From positions 2,046,001 to 2,110,000 of the forward strand of contig NC_079242.1 of assembly GCF_028009165.1 (NCBI RefSeq): DNA of 64,000 nucleotides. The letters run 5' to 3'. Below the pieces are notes generated by a model that was not told where the DNA came from, did not search any database, and was given only the letters and a program-made list of their open reading frames with translations. The position numbers were made by a program, and so were the translations under genes. The DNA is from Akanthomyces muscarius. Taxonomy: Eukaryota > Ascomycota > Sordariomycetes > Hypocreales > Cordycipitaceae. Below, piece by piece: positions 1 through 12,853 of the stretch. Every line of letters begins with the position of its first letter. Within the stretch, counting starts at the first letter, position 1.

Positions 1-3000
1 TTGAGTAATGGTCAGAATCGGTGGCAGACAGGCAGGCAATCCATCCGAGCTGCCCAAAATGGCGCTGACGCTAATCCTTCCGAGATTCTGGGACTATGTG
101 GAGGGGCGCGGGAAAAAGAAAATACCGTGAAAGAAGAAGCAATATGAGGCCAGTGCAGCCCTGTTTCGGGGGACTCTACGGCGTCTCTTTTACGTGGCAC
201 GTCTGCTGGAGGCTCTTGATTAGTGTGCTGCACTCAGACTGTCTGTGATTCGTACCAAGTAAAACGATTTTTTCTCAAAACCGTCACATCTGAGAAAGAA
301 GAAGACTCGAGAGACAGACATGGCGTGATGTTGGCTAGAATTTGGCGTGTTTTACTCATGAAAAAAGGATAGGACCCGGATGGCCTCTACTATCCTTGAC
401 AATTGTTGGCGAAGCACTTGAATCCAGACCTCAGGAGCTGTGCTGTGGTGTGCATCACATGGCCATGCCCTTGGCTCGACTGCTATGCACCTGTACATCA
501 TCTACAAAGAGTGTCTACAGTGACTTGCACCGTTGCCAAGACACTCCAAAATCGAGACCACGTAAGTATATTCGGCAGTCGGTGAAACTTCAGTACGGCC
601 TTCCGAGGATTACTGGAATGCGACGTGCCAAGGTGCGCATACGCACAGATGGTGTTGGTGAGCAATGGCTTTTGGCGGGGTGAAGCTATGTCACCGCTTG
701 TCAGCCATTTTGAGCTTGGAAGTTCCTGGTGCTTCCGCCCACGATCATCATCCAGCCGGGAGTCGGGTCCGGAGGCTCGCGGGTGCACCATAGCCTAAGA
801 CGTGTCTTGATTGAGTGCACGTAAAACTAATAACTATGTGTCTGTGTAGCTGTGTCCTTTGACGGCCAGCCTCGAGCTCTATATCGATGCATAGACCAAG
901 TGCCGAGCCGTGCAAGGCACCCAACTGCTGCACAGCTCTCAGTAGCGAAGCAACAGTTAGCGGCAGCACTACCTAGACTGACGGTTGGCTGCCTGCCGCA
1001 TCAACCCAACCCTTTGGTAACTTGGTGACTAACTAACAACTGTTGAAAAACTCGCGGCCCAGAGACCAGTGGGCCTCGCCTTGCTGGCACGCATTAAATA
1101 AGTGTCCAGCAAGCGTGAACCAAAACGTCCGTTCCCCGCAGTAGCGCGGAGATGACAATTGGGCCGCCCTCGCTATGAAGACAGGGCCCCGAGTCTGTAT
1201 TTTCTTCTTCTTCAATTTTTTTGTCAGGGATCCATGCATTGATGGTGCGCTGAGCTTTTCTTAATATCCAGCTCCGGGACCGGTGCAGGAATAGGATGTG
1301 AAACTGGCTGGCTACACCTGAAGTTGAATTCGGACAGTGGTGCAATGAGGCAGATCAAAATCGTCCCAGTAGAGAAGCCGAGCAATGCAGCTAATTTAGC
1401 GGGCTTTCTTTTCTCCCTCCCAGTGAAACCGCGTGTCAACACTCGAACTTTGGCGACGTAGTGGATTCCTGACATCTGCCGAACCTATACCGTTACCGCG
1501 TGATATGGATTGGTCGAGAGCGATTAGGCCATGGTTAAGTTCCCATCAATGTGAAGCATCCCGACAAAGCAAAGTCAGAGTGGTGGACAGAGCGTGTTTC
1601 ATTAGATGGATCGGGCTCTCGGGACTGCGGGGCCGACTACTAGAGAAATAGAGGTTGTCAAGGCTGTCAAGGCTGGCGGGAAGACAAGGGGCCTCGAGTA
1701 ATATTCCTGGTAGCTGTACGGTTATGAGCGGTCAAGCCGATTTGTGCAGATGCCGCAGAGATGCGAAGAGCCAACACTGGTGCGAGGCTATTGAGTTGCT
1801 TGTAGCGAACACCGAGTGATAAATGCCGAGTGCTGTGGCTGTCATGCGCCCCTGCTGCAGTGCATTTATATTGGCTCTTCAATCTCTCGCGAAATTCCCT
1901 TGATGTCATATTCTGGTCTGAATTAATCCCCGACATATACTTCAACCGATATTACATGGCGTTACCAGTATTCCTGTAATTACCACCATCGCGCTTGAGA
2001 CGACTCCCATCCTGCACTGACCCCCTGCAAGTCTCATCCCAGAACGAGGCAGGGCGGCCGGCAATCCGGGTAACTTGCAGCAACGAACAATGCCCACCAA
2101 TAGATCTGAAAAGAAATTATAAGCGTTCAAGCATTGGCACGGCCCTGGGACAAATCAGAGCCAGAAGAAAGCCAGCCCCCCTTCCCCTGTCGGAGCAGTA
2201 TCGGAAAAAGAAAGCCCTTCCGTCCCAGCATGGGTTGCGTCGCAGCCGCAGCAGAGCCGCAGTGGTGCTTTGACGTGCGGACATGCGGGCCGCAAAATAA
2301 GCAACAAACTCTGTTCACGGCCAAAGCGACAGCCACGATCTGCATCCGAGTACTGGTAATTCATTGCTGCCACAAAAGCAAACAGAGACATGCTCGACGG
2401 CGCCTCTCCCAACACTGCGATGACATGCTTCTTGGTGTTTCACTTGCCAGCCTCTCCCGCAGGATTATTTCCGCGTTTTCGCGCCTTTCCGCATAAGACG
2501 GAGACTGGCATGCAACCTTGGCCAGAAATAGATGTAGCACCAGCAAAAAAGCACCAAAGGCTAAAACAAAAATTGGACAAAAATCAGAAACTAACGCAGT
2601 GGCAAGCAAATTGGGCTGGAACACAACCGGCCAAGACATCTATGTCACTAGGGTACACCCGACGCTCGCATGTTCCAGATGTGTGCTCCTTGTCAAAAGC
2701 AGCATTCCCGACCAGTGGCATCGGCATAGCGAAAATCCTGTTTTCTTTTGTGAAATATATTCGGATTAATGTCCAGCGACGCACAAGTAGAGACTGTCAG
2801 CCCAAGAAGTTTCACCACTCATCAAAAGAAGTAATGTCCCTGTTCTATTTCAATGAATGAGACGTGGAGATGTCGGCAAGTTTCACTTCACGGCAGCAGA
2901 TATGTTTCCATCGCGGCGTAGTGGGTAAACGGTGTGCCGCATGACCACGCTTCCACCCGTGACTGTATCAACTTGCACCACCTGCCGAGACATTTTGCCC

Positions 3001-5661
3001 TCAGCGCAAGACGACTTGATAGCTTTGTAGCTCAATCTCCTCTTCATCGGTATGCAACAAAAAATGCCATAGTGCACACTAGGTGTGAGAATGTTCTCCT
3101 ACTCGTCTCAAGTTATTAGTCTGGAGAAGGCGTAAGATTCTCACACCGAGAATAATTTATGATAGAACTGTAGCACATTTGACTCTAATCGCGTCGTCTT
3201 CGGAACGCTTCTTCGGCATTTATGTGCATTGGTATGCTGACGCGCCGTACCAGAGCTGGTCTGTCACTTGAAGACCGATAAAAATTCGCCACTTGGAAAC
3301 ATGATTTTGAGCAACGGATAGGGAGCTCAATTTTCTGCCAGCGAAGCAAATATGAATTGGCCTGCTGAGTTGCGTTCTCATTGCCCGCATAGACCTTGCC
3401 TGAACTAGACAGCCTGCAGAGCAATGTGTAGCCATAGAAGTTGCATTGAGGGACTGTTGACATAAATGCAAGCTCATAAGGCTTAGTTTAGTTCGTTATC
3501 AGATAGCCCACAGGCCCGCGAGGCCTGCTAGAGATCTCGAACGGCTCTCGGCTGCCCCGAGTACTTGGCCAATCCAAATGCCATTGAAATGACTCAGAGC
3601 AGCAGCAGTAGCTATGACCTGCATCATATATTCACGCACTGATTCGAGGCATGGATGGTCAAAGATAGTCGTGCATGAAGGGTCAAAGCTGCAAGAGCGA
3701 AGAATTTCTGCCTCGCTCCTGTGATTAGAACCAGCTCACAGTGGCGTGCTCATGTCGAACTTCGCTAATGACAGGGCCTCCCGAAAGATCATATCACCAC
3801 GTTGTACTAATTTCTATCCTAATAAATTACTCATCATAAAACGTGAATTATTGCACGGTACCAAAAGTGGCTGCAGCCTGCTACGTCCTGTTGCCTGGCC
3901 GGCCGTTATTTGGTCCATCAATGAACTGGACGCCTTCCAGCGTTTGACCCTCCTGTTAGGAACTTTTCTACAGATGGGCATCTTGGCGAAAACTCAAAAG
4001 ATTTCACGTCATGGCATCTCGTAGAATCGATGCTGCGGCCCCAGCTGCAAGCCCCTCGTGATAAGTCCGTGCCCACGAGTCCCAGTTGCCATGGTTCGCT
4101 GGTTGATTCACCGCCATCTACGGACTTGTTTGCTAATTCGGCCACTAACCTGTTGATCATATTGGTATGATTGCTCTCACGGGCTACTCAAACTAAATAA
4201 ATAAAGAAAAAACGTCAAATGCCAGCGCAACCGGCCGCGGAACGCATGTGGGCCACACGAAGGTTGTACAGTAGCTTTTCCCCCCAGAAAATTAGAAAAA
4301 AAAACGAACAGAGAAAAAGACGTGGAGCTTCCACGGTCATGTTGAGCTAGACTCCATAGAGCTAAGAAGTAGAGGTAAGTGAGTCCTCACGCATCTATGT
4401 ATTTGCCAGTGCGCTTGAGCGGACGCGGCACACACTCGCTCGAGGAAGACGGAGAAAGCTTACCTCAGAGCGGCTCGGCTTTGTGCATTTTACAGCGGTC
4501 AAACTAGCAAGTTACAAGAGCAAAAAAATCATAGCGTCTTGAGGAGACATGCAATACAATCACCAGAGCGTAATGAAGTTGCACACCGACAATAGTCCGT
4601 GTGCTCGTTTCATGTCGATAGACTAGACCCGCCCGTCACGTCTGCTTGAACTCATGGGTTTCCTGGATGTCGGAACAGACCAAGGGAAAAAAGCTCCGAC
4701 TTGTGTAAGAATTGCAAGGCTGACGCTATTTATTGTCTTGCTACCAGGCTGACATTGCCTAGCCTTCAGCCCAGCCGCACACAACTCCAGACCAGCAATC
4801 ATACGTAGTCTGATGGGTAAGTTTTGTGCTCCTGTCTGGTATCTTTCTAACTAGCAGGGATTGACACTTTACCCTAAAGTAACAGCTAAACACTAAAATA
4901 CAAGTTTTATAGCTAAGATTAGCTTCTAAAAATTAACTAAAATATAGAGAATAACATTGATATTATGAGACATACCAAAGTATTTTTATTCTTATTTATT
5001 AAGCTATTATTATATTTAAAAACTATTTATTATTATAGTGACTTTACTTGAGTACTTCTGGTTTTTAGACAAGGATTCTTAGCGTTAAAAATGACCCGAC
5101 AAGAGTACAAAACTTTCGCCCGAGACCCAGTAGGATCGCAAACGCGCGTTATGGTCGGGCAACGGAGGACAGCGCATTTCCTATGGCTGTTCAAAGCACA
5201 ATGCTAGCTATTTCCTGTCCCTAATTAAGCTCCTTGAATTCATTTCTTCCAGGCATTGATCTTGTAAAAATTAATCCCACTCTGCGTCTCTCGTAACGCA
5301 ACCCTGCTTGGTACCAAAAGGCCCACTAGCCACAATAGTGGAGGTGTCATGTGGCGTGAAATTTAATGAGGACGCGACGCCACAGCTGCACTACATCACG
5401 ATTCGTCGCCATTGAGAATGCCAGCACAGCAGGACGCCTCGCTGGATATACGTCCCAGCTCCCTGCCCTGTGAATCGTGGAAGACCTGGATTTTCCAAAC
5501 GAGAAAATCACGCATAAGCAAAAGACGGCCCTAGGCAGCGTAACCTCTATGCTTCCCGCAAAGAGCACGCGTTGACTGCAGCCGCCGACCGATCCGCAGG
5601 GGGCGAGAGCGATTCAGGGACCAACTGCCAACTGGCTGACCCCTTCAGCATTTCCAACGAA
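1..5661. other. Long gene-poor stretch
   Basis: I see no convincing gene here. Open frames are all short (the longest about 156 codons near 2390-2860), have erratic composition, and do not join into a protein with recognisable motifs when intron borders are allowed. The only structure that stands out is the AT-rich island listed separately. The last few hundred bases are the promoter and leader of the MAPKKK gene at 5662. A non-coding RNA or fast-evolving gene cannot be excluded by eye. Confidence 0.5.
4876..5038. repeat. AT-rich island, possible RIP-degraded repeat
   Basis: About 160 bases are strikingly AT-rich, with runs such as TATTTATTAAGC and TATTATTATA, inside a spacer of much more balanced composition. 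Repeat-induced point mutation of old transposons in Pezizomycotina leaves islands like this, so a decayed element is the favoured reading. No terminal repeats or coding remnant are visible, and a plain AT-rich spacer remains possible. Confidence 0.35.
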
Positions 5662-8600
5662 ATGGCCAACCTTTCCCCAAACGGTCTTGGATTTGCCGGT
5701 AGCGACGACGACGACGTTTCGCGCGTGGACTTTGCATCGCAAGAGCACGCTATGGCCGCCGCTACAGCCAAAGCAGAGGCATCTGATGGCTTGACCCCGG
5801 AATTTCAGGATGCACCCCACAGCCTCGAGCAGCAAGATGACGACGCCGGTCGCTCAAGACAGCCTGATGCAGCTGGAGCAAACGAAGATACCGCGACAAA
5901 TGGTACCGCTAGCAACCCACCCCGTGGCCACAATGGCGAAGAGCAGCCGTACCTCCAACGACCGCTCGGCCCTATGAGAACACTATCCAGCACGTATAAT
6001 CCATCGTCATCTCGAAGGCCGCAGCCGCCACAGACAGGGTCAGCATACGATGGCACTATCCGATCATCGTCGGCAACGCGCCCATGGCCCAGCGACAGCA
6101 GATTTCGGGCTCAGGAACGAGCTTACGTGCAAAAGTTACGGCAAGAATACGATGGCGAATATTTCAACCACTACGATGAGATTGGCAATGACTCAGACTC
6201 GGACGGGGAGACTCCTTCAACTGAAAGCCCATTCGATGATCGTCTTGACCAGGAAACAATTATGTTCTACGGCAACGACGACGTACAACCTACCGAAGAC
6301 GAGTTACAGGATCCTGAGAGTCGCGAAAGGCTCGAGTGGCATGGCATGCTTGAAGCTGTTCTGACTGGCGACGTGGTGCGACAAGAGAAGAAGAGACTGA
6401 TTGGTTCATCTGAGCAAGCCGTCGGAAAGACGGGCCACAAATCAGAACTTTGGCTGGGTGTCCGCAGCAAAGTGTGTGGCAGGCATCTTCCCGTGCAGAA
6501 GCGCATTGTGGAAGAGGCGCGCGCCACTCTAGATCGGACGCTGGACGAAATTATCAACTTCAAAGTCAAGGGTGAAAGCGAGGCCGGAAAAAACCCGTAC
6601 GAGCAGGTCCGTGACATTGTTGCCTCGATTCAAAAGTGCGAGAGTCTATATCCTTCTTGGGCGGCCCTCGTTGCCGAGCATCAAACGGCAGCATCACCAC
6701 AGTTCAGCGAGGCGTATGAAGCAATCATGTCTTGGTACAATACCAACGAAATGATCAATACTGAACTTGCCATTCTCAAGAAATGGGTTGGCAACGCCGA
6801 ACTGGACTTCTCTCGCACCAAACAGCGATCACCGGCCGTGGACGGCATTGCGCCCGATGAAGCTTCCTTTTTGGACCGACTTATGAAGGAAGACGGGTTA
6901 CAATCCTTGTACAACGACGATGACCAGCTTGAAGCAAACGGCATGCTGCCACCTATTGCAAACATCATCTCAAAGGCCAAGGAGACCTTTATCCGCAATT
7001 CTATGCCGTTCCAGAAACGACATCTGCCGCCCTACTTGGATGAGCTTTTGACGCTCATCAGCTTCCCATCTAGACTCATCGAAGAGATTACGCGAGTGCG
7101 TCTTGCTTACGCTAGGAGAGTTAAGGAGACCGCCCAGCAAAATCCACTGATGCAGGATCAGATGATTTCACAATTCCAGCTGCTTCTCAAAGCAGCCATC
7201 AGGATTAAAAAGGAATATCTAACAATAGAGAAGCCAGAGCCAGGTTGGGATCTCCCTCCGTGCATTGATGAGTCTTTTGACCAAGTCGTGCTAGAGGCGT
7301 TGAAGTACTATTTCAAGATGCTCAACTGGAAGCTCACGGGCAACAGAAACACTTTCAAGGAAGCTGAATTGTTGTTCCAGGAGTGGGAGTTTGCAAATGA
7401 TATAGGCAGGCAGCTGCAGCGAGGCCACATTGAGGTTGCCGAGCAGTTTAGCTCCCTGACCCTGAAGGCCATCAGCCGTCTCAGCCAGACGTTTGAGAGA
7501 GAGTTGCAGGCCAAATCGGGTGAATCGGCCGCGGAGATGACGAAGCGATACAAAGCTTGCCTGGACTCAGTCCGTGTGCGCCAGCGAATGCTGCAGCGTT
7601 TCTCGCGCATGCTAAGCGACAACTACGAGCACGCCTCAGACTATAGCGTTTCCTACTCGCCCCAGAACTTGTCCAAGTTCTTTGATCAGCTGGCAGCCAC
7701 TGGCCATTTCCGTGTGCAGACTGATGTATTCGAGAAGGATGGCATCTACGTCATAGCATCCTCAGACTTGCATGACAGGCTTGACGACATTCAGGCCATG
7801 ATGGCCATTACAAAGAAGGACATTTTTGAGGAGGAGTCTAGCGCCGGGTACATCTTAGTGGTGCGGCCCGAGGAGGCTTTGAGTTGGTTCGGCGAGGTCA
7901 TTAACGTGACATTGAGGACCCAAGTCATTGATTTGAAACGTGGCCAGCTTCGTCTTTGCGCCACCAGCTCACAAGCGCTTCCCAATGCCAGGAAGGAATT
8001 TCTTGACGCTGTCGACACGCATGTTGATCTATTACAAGAAGCAAGGTCGAACATTCACAAAGTGAACCAAAAGCTGACGGACATTCGAAAAGTCACATAT
8101 AAGCTCTCAAACACATTCATGGACAGCGTCCAAACCATTCGAAAACAAGCACTTGGAACTGGAAAAGACTGCAGCGAGCTCATTCAAACCTGCTTCGTAT
8201 TCGCAACAGAATTTGGTCAGCGATCGCTGCTCTACATGGACAGCAATAGACGCCAGATGAACAACTTGAAGCTCACCAAGCTTGCGCTTGACTGGGTCAG
8301 CTTCATCTGTGACGACTGCGAGGCCTCGGATAGGAAGACGTTCCGTTGGGCAGTCCTTGCGCTGGAACTGGCAATGGGCATGACTCGTGGACGGCACATT
8401 CTTGCGCTGGGTGAAGAGGAGTACGCCACGCTGCGAGCTAAGGTGGCTGGTTGCATGTCAGTACTCATCTCGCACTTTGACATTATGGGCGCACGATCCA
8501 ACCTGGCCGCACAGGCTGAGAGGGAAAGAGTCGAAGCCATGATGGGCCAGTTCAAGAAGTTGGACAGCAAGAAAATGCTGGACGACGAGGAGGCTGCCAG

Positions 8601-9722
8601 ATGCAGAGCCCTGCAGCGGATTGAGTTCCTGGACAAGGTAGACGAGCTTCGTCTTGAAAAGGAGGCAGAGCGCCGATCGTTAGGCCGTGTGCTGGAGGCG
8701 ACTAACGAGGCCGACCGTTCGCTAGCCTACTTATCCTCGTCGTCAATGAATGTGACGATGCGCTGGCAGCAAGGCCATTTTGTCGGAGGCGGTACTTTTG
8801 GCAATGTGTATGCCGCCATGAACCTCGAGTCTGGCCAGTTGATGGCTGTAAAAGAGATTCGACTGCAAGACCCCAAGCAGATCCCGACCATTGCGGAGCA
8901 GATTCGCGACGAAATGGGAGTCTTGGAAGTTCTTGACCATCCCAACGTCGTGGCCTACCACGGTATCGAAGTTCATCGCGATCGCGTCTACATTTTCATG
9001 GAGTACTGTTCTGGAGGATCCCTTGCCAACCTGCTCGAGCATGGTCGAATCGAAGACGAGCAGGTCATCACCGTTTATGCGCTGCAGCTATTGGAAGGTC
9101 TGGTGTATTTGCATGAAAGCTTCATCACCCATCGTGACATTAAGCCAGAGAGTACGTTTTTCTGTAACTTGGCGAGTAACAATGGCTAACCCTCTTGACA
9201 GATATTCTGCTTGATCATAACGGTATCATCAAATATGTCGACTTTGGTGCGGCCAAGGTGATTGCACGACAGGGCCGAACGCTAGCCCAAGACCTGCACG
9301 CCACGAAGCCAAACAAGTCGATGACGGGCACGCCGATGTACATGTCGCCCGAAGTGATCAAGGGAGAGCTCTCGGAGCACTCTGGCAGGGCTGGGGCTGT
9401 GGATGTCTGGTCGCTTGGGTGTGTCATTTTGGAGATGGCTACCGGAAGACGACCGTGGGCAAACCTTGACAACGAGTGGTCCATCATGTACAACATTGGA
9501 CAGGGCAACGCCCCGGCGCTCCCCACCACGGAGTTTTTGAGCCCGCAGGGTCTCGACTTTTTGAAGAAGTGCTTCATTCGCGACCCATCCAAGCGGTGGA
9601 CCGCTGTTGAGCTGCTCCAGCATGAATGGATCATGGCCATCCGTAGCCAGGTTGTCGAGTCACCGACACCTAGCGAGATGAGCTCATCCGCTGCGACTAC
9701 GCCCTACTCGAATAACCAGTGA
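5662..9722 (+). CDS. SSK2: Ssk2/Ssk22-type MAP kinase kinase kinase (HOG pathway)
   Basis: Predicted 1336 aa, in two exons with an intron at 9152-9201 that splits the catalytic-loop Asn codon. The C-terminal kinase domain (about residues 1033-1320) shows a glycine loop GGGTFGNVY, the VAIK-type lysine in MAVKEIRL, the catalytic loop HRDIKPEN, the metal motif DFG in KYVDFGAAK and the activation segment GTPMYMSPEV. The long N-terminal part begins acidic and Ser/Pro-rich and continues as a helical region, as in Ssk2/Wis4/OS-4 proteins. In that family the kinase is activated by the Ssk1 response regulator and phosphorylates the Pbs2-type MAPKK in the osmotic/oxidative stress (Hog1) pathway. The frame stays open about 30 codons upstream without an ATG, so the first in-frame ATG (5662) was chosen; an extra 5' exon is not ruled out. 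Confidence 0.93.
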
Positions 9723-10378
9723 TGGAGGCGGGGGCTGTATACAACAAACACATAACATAAGACGAACACGAACAGGCGGAACGCGGTAGTATGCGGGAGA
9801 TGTCTTGTTGGCAAGGGTAAGCCGTGTAACGAATCTTTGTACATAATTATTCTTCTATCATTAAACCTAAATCATTTCTTGGACGGCAAATACGTTTTGC
9901 AGTGCCGCTTCGGTGCGAATTATTGCATGAAGTTGCAGATGGAAATGCAACATGTGTCCTGTGGCCTGCGCCTTGCGTTACCCCAATACATGTAAGCCGG
10001 CATCATCTTGATGCAGCCGTGTGGCGGCTTGCCTTCGGCGTGCTAGGCGGAGCTCACCGAAGCGGGGGAGCCGGAACTCAGGCCGCGCTGTAGAGAGCGT
10101 TGCCTGGCTGTTCTTCACGCAAGGCCAATCGGTTTCCTTTTTAATGTGACCACATCATTCTTATCAAACAGGAGGAGCGCCACCACGAGTAATTTCCATT
10201 TTATTAAAAAGATTTCGAGGTTGAGCCTGAAAGCCGGTACATCGGCCCGGTCGTGAAACACTTCCCCACATCCCCAGAACTGCCTTCTACTTTGCTCCTT
10301 CTCCGGCCTCTTCTTACATCCTCTTCTCTGCACCCCCAAAAACGCAACAACGAAAACGAGGCAGAAATTAAAGGAAAA
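9723..10378. other. Intergenic: MAPKKK 3' flank and deaminase promoter
   Basis: This holds the 3' end of the kinase gene and the promoter and leader of the cytidine deaminase gene. A pyrimidine-rich CT/CCTC stretch at about 10255-10340 lies just before the start codon, as is common in fungal promoters. No gene is supported. Confidence 0.5.
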
Positions 10379-11044
10379 ATGCCTCTCTCCGAGCCGCCCA
10401 TCCTCGCCGGCAAAGACGACGCCGTCGTCTCGGCCACCTGCACCGCGCACGGCCTCAGCCGCGCCGAGTTTGACGCCCTGCGCGCCGCCGCCGTCGAGGC
10501 CAAGGACGTCGCCTACTGCCCCTACAGCCGGTTCCGCGTCGGCGCCGCCCTGCTGCCGCTGCAGGCTCTCCCCGCCGTGCACGGCGGCTCGGCGCCGGTC
10601 GTGATCAAGGGCTGCAACGTGGAGAATGCGAGCTACCCCGTGGGCATGTGCGCGGAGCGCGTCGGGTTCGGCGCCGCGGCCGCGCAGGGCATCACCAAGT
10701 TCAAGGCGCTGGCGGTGGCGACGGACATTTCGCCCCCGGCGAGCCCGTGCGGCATGTGCAGACAGGCGTATGTTTTCTGTCTTGTTGCGTCTTTTTCGTG
10801 GACAAGGTCTGGTGAGCTAACGCAAAGGTGTCATGGCTAGGATTCGCGAGTTTTGCCTGAGTGACATGCCCATCATCATGTTTGACAAGAACGAGGACTA
10901 CGTCGTCCTGACAGTGAACGAGGTGTGTTTGCCAAGTCCCCCCCCGCTTTCTGCATTGCATTGTGCTGACGTTTTGATTTCTAGATTCTACCCATGTCTT
11001 TTGGCCCGGATAAGCTGCCTCCGCCCGGTGCCCCCGGCACATGA
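10379..11044 (+). CDS. CDD1: Cytidine deaminase
   Basis: Predicted 176 aa from three exons (introns 10768-10840 and 10923-10984). It hydrolyses cytidine and deoxycytidine to uridine and deoxyuridine in pyrimidine salvage, in the cytosol. The zinc-site motifs of the family are intact: CAE (Cys91, proton-shuttle Glu93) and PCGMC (Cys124, Cys127). The substrate-pocket sequences YCPYSRFRVGAA and CNVENASYP are also present. Length is slightly above the usual 130-145 aa because of a longer N-terminus. The ATG at 10379 is preceded by an A-rich context and opens the conserved reading frame. Confidence 0.93.
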
Positions 11045-11613
11045 ACCAATCCGCCATGTACCTAGTAGCAAAGATTGTTATGAAGAAGCATATGGGTAGC
11101 GAGGTGTTGAGGAGTATGTATGGCTAGTGAGGTTGAAATGTGAGAATCACAAAGCTTAAATGAAAACGTTTAAACAAATAAGTGTATGTGTATTAAATAA
11201 TGCCCTCAAGGCCGAAATTAAAACATTGGACTATCTAATCCCGGTTCCAGAGACTCCAACATGTATGCTCTAAAACTCGGCATATAGCCTCTGCCTCTGC
11301 CTTTTCCCCTCCTCTTTTCACACCCATGCTGTATTATTTAGTAGTAATTTTCGATCTGTGTTGTAAATGACCCATGTATTGTATAGGCAGTAAGCAAGAT
11401 TTCTCCATGTTTTGATGTTTCCAAGATTGGAAAGAAGTAATAGAAAAAAAGTAATAAAAGAAATGAAAAGAATTAGTCAAGAAATGCTGTGGTGGTTCCG
11501 GCATCGAATCCGAAATCCCAGCCGGTGAGTGGTGTTTTTTTGTCGTGTTCTTTATGCAGTATGTGAGAAAGAATAAAATCACGCCATGCAGGTGAAAAAA
11601 GGACGGCGGCCCT
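11045..11613. other. Intergenic between convergent genes
   Basis: 3' flanks of the deaminase (plus) and of the secreted protein gene (minus). AT-rich in its central part (11150-11240 and 11330-11480), fitting 3' untranslated and polyadenylation regions. No gene seen. Confidence 0.5.
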
Positions 11614-12853
11614 TTAGACGCGAGCCTCGGTGCTGCGCTTGCCGTGGTTGGCGGGCATGCCGTTGTGCCACTTCTCCGCCGTGGGAGAGCCGCACGCAAG
11701 GTCGTACCAGGTGTCGGGCTGGTTCTTGTCGAGGTCCTCGACGGAGGCGGCAACGTTGCGGCCGTAGAGGGAGCAGCGGGGGGCGCCAAGATTGTTCTTG
11801 TAGAAGCGGTACGACTCGCATCCCTTGGTAGACTCCATGACGCTCTGCAAACATGGTGTTAGTATCTATTGAAGCCGATGCCTTGTGAAAGGCGGGTCGG
11901 TGTGGAGGGAGACTTACATCGCAGAATTGGTAGCAGCCCTCTTCGGTAACAGGCTCCTCCGGCTTGTTCTCGATAAACTCGGCGATAAAGTAGGTACCGG
12001 CCGGCTTGCCGTGGATGCCGCAGTACATGGTCTGGTCTGTGGGCTTGCCAGTGGGCTCGTCGTGGACGCACTGCGTCTTGGTGGGCTGGGCCGAGGCCGT
12101 GGTGGGCGTTGCGGACATGGTCGAGGTCGAGACGGGCGTCACGGCCGTGTCAATGACGCAGTCGGAGCTCGACTGCGTCGGCGCCGGCGCAGCGGTGGTC
12201 GAGGTAAAGTAGCTAAAGGTCGAGCCCTCGTCGCAGGGCGGGGGGGTCTCCATCTCTGAGGGCGCCGGCGTGGTAGTGTGCTCGGGGATAATGGAGATGG
12301 TGACCCGGCTGGGCGTGGACGAGGTGGACGCGCTGCTGCTGGACATGGCTGAAGTGCTAGACGACGAGCTCGACATGGTCATGCTGGCGCTTGACGACTG
12401 AGGCTTAGTACTGGTCTGGCCTGCCGTGGTATCGTCATCGCAGGGCTCTGGGACGGTCATGTTTTGAATGGAGATGGTAACGCGCGGCGTGTCCGTCGTC
12501 ATGGGAGTAGTCATGTCCTCGGCCGTGGGTGAGGGCGTGACATAGACGGTCACGTCGACGGTAGTCGTGGTGACGATGAGCACGGGCGCAGGACAGTCAG
12601 TAGGCACCTGCTCCTGGGCGCTGCGCGCCCACTCCATGCCGCGAGGGACAATCTCGGAGAAGGCGTCCTTCTCATCAACGGCATAGGCGTGAGTGCTGGC
12701 TTCGGACTGCATGAGCCGTGTTAGTGGTAAGGTGTGCGTAAGAGTCTGAAAGGTAGCTGGACTCACGGCGTCAAAGGACATGGCGCGGGGAGCGGCTTGA
12801 ACAGCGCTGGCGGCCAGCAGGCCAGTGGCGGCTATCAGGTTGAAGGAATGCAT
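11614..12853 (-). CDS. Secreted Ser/Thr-rich protein with Cys-rich C-terminal domain
   Basis: Predicted 368 aa from three exons (introns 12707-12766 and 11845-11917, both with good GTGAGT/GTAAGT donors; the first is in frame and could be retained). The N-terminus is a clear signal peptide (MHSFNLIAATGLLAASAVQA) followed by an AAPRA processing-like site. The middle is low-complexity Ser/Thr/Pro, expected to be O-glycosylated, with repeated RVTISI and TTTP segments. The tail (about residues 265-368) has the spacing GCYQFC...CESYRF...CSLYG, resembling PAN/apple- or WSC-like Cys domains. No GPI signal is seen at the C-terminus. It is probably a wall-associated or secreted surface protein; the function is unknown. 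Confidence 0.8.
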
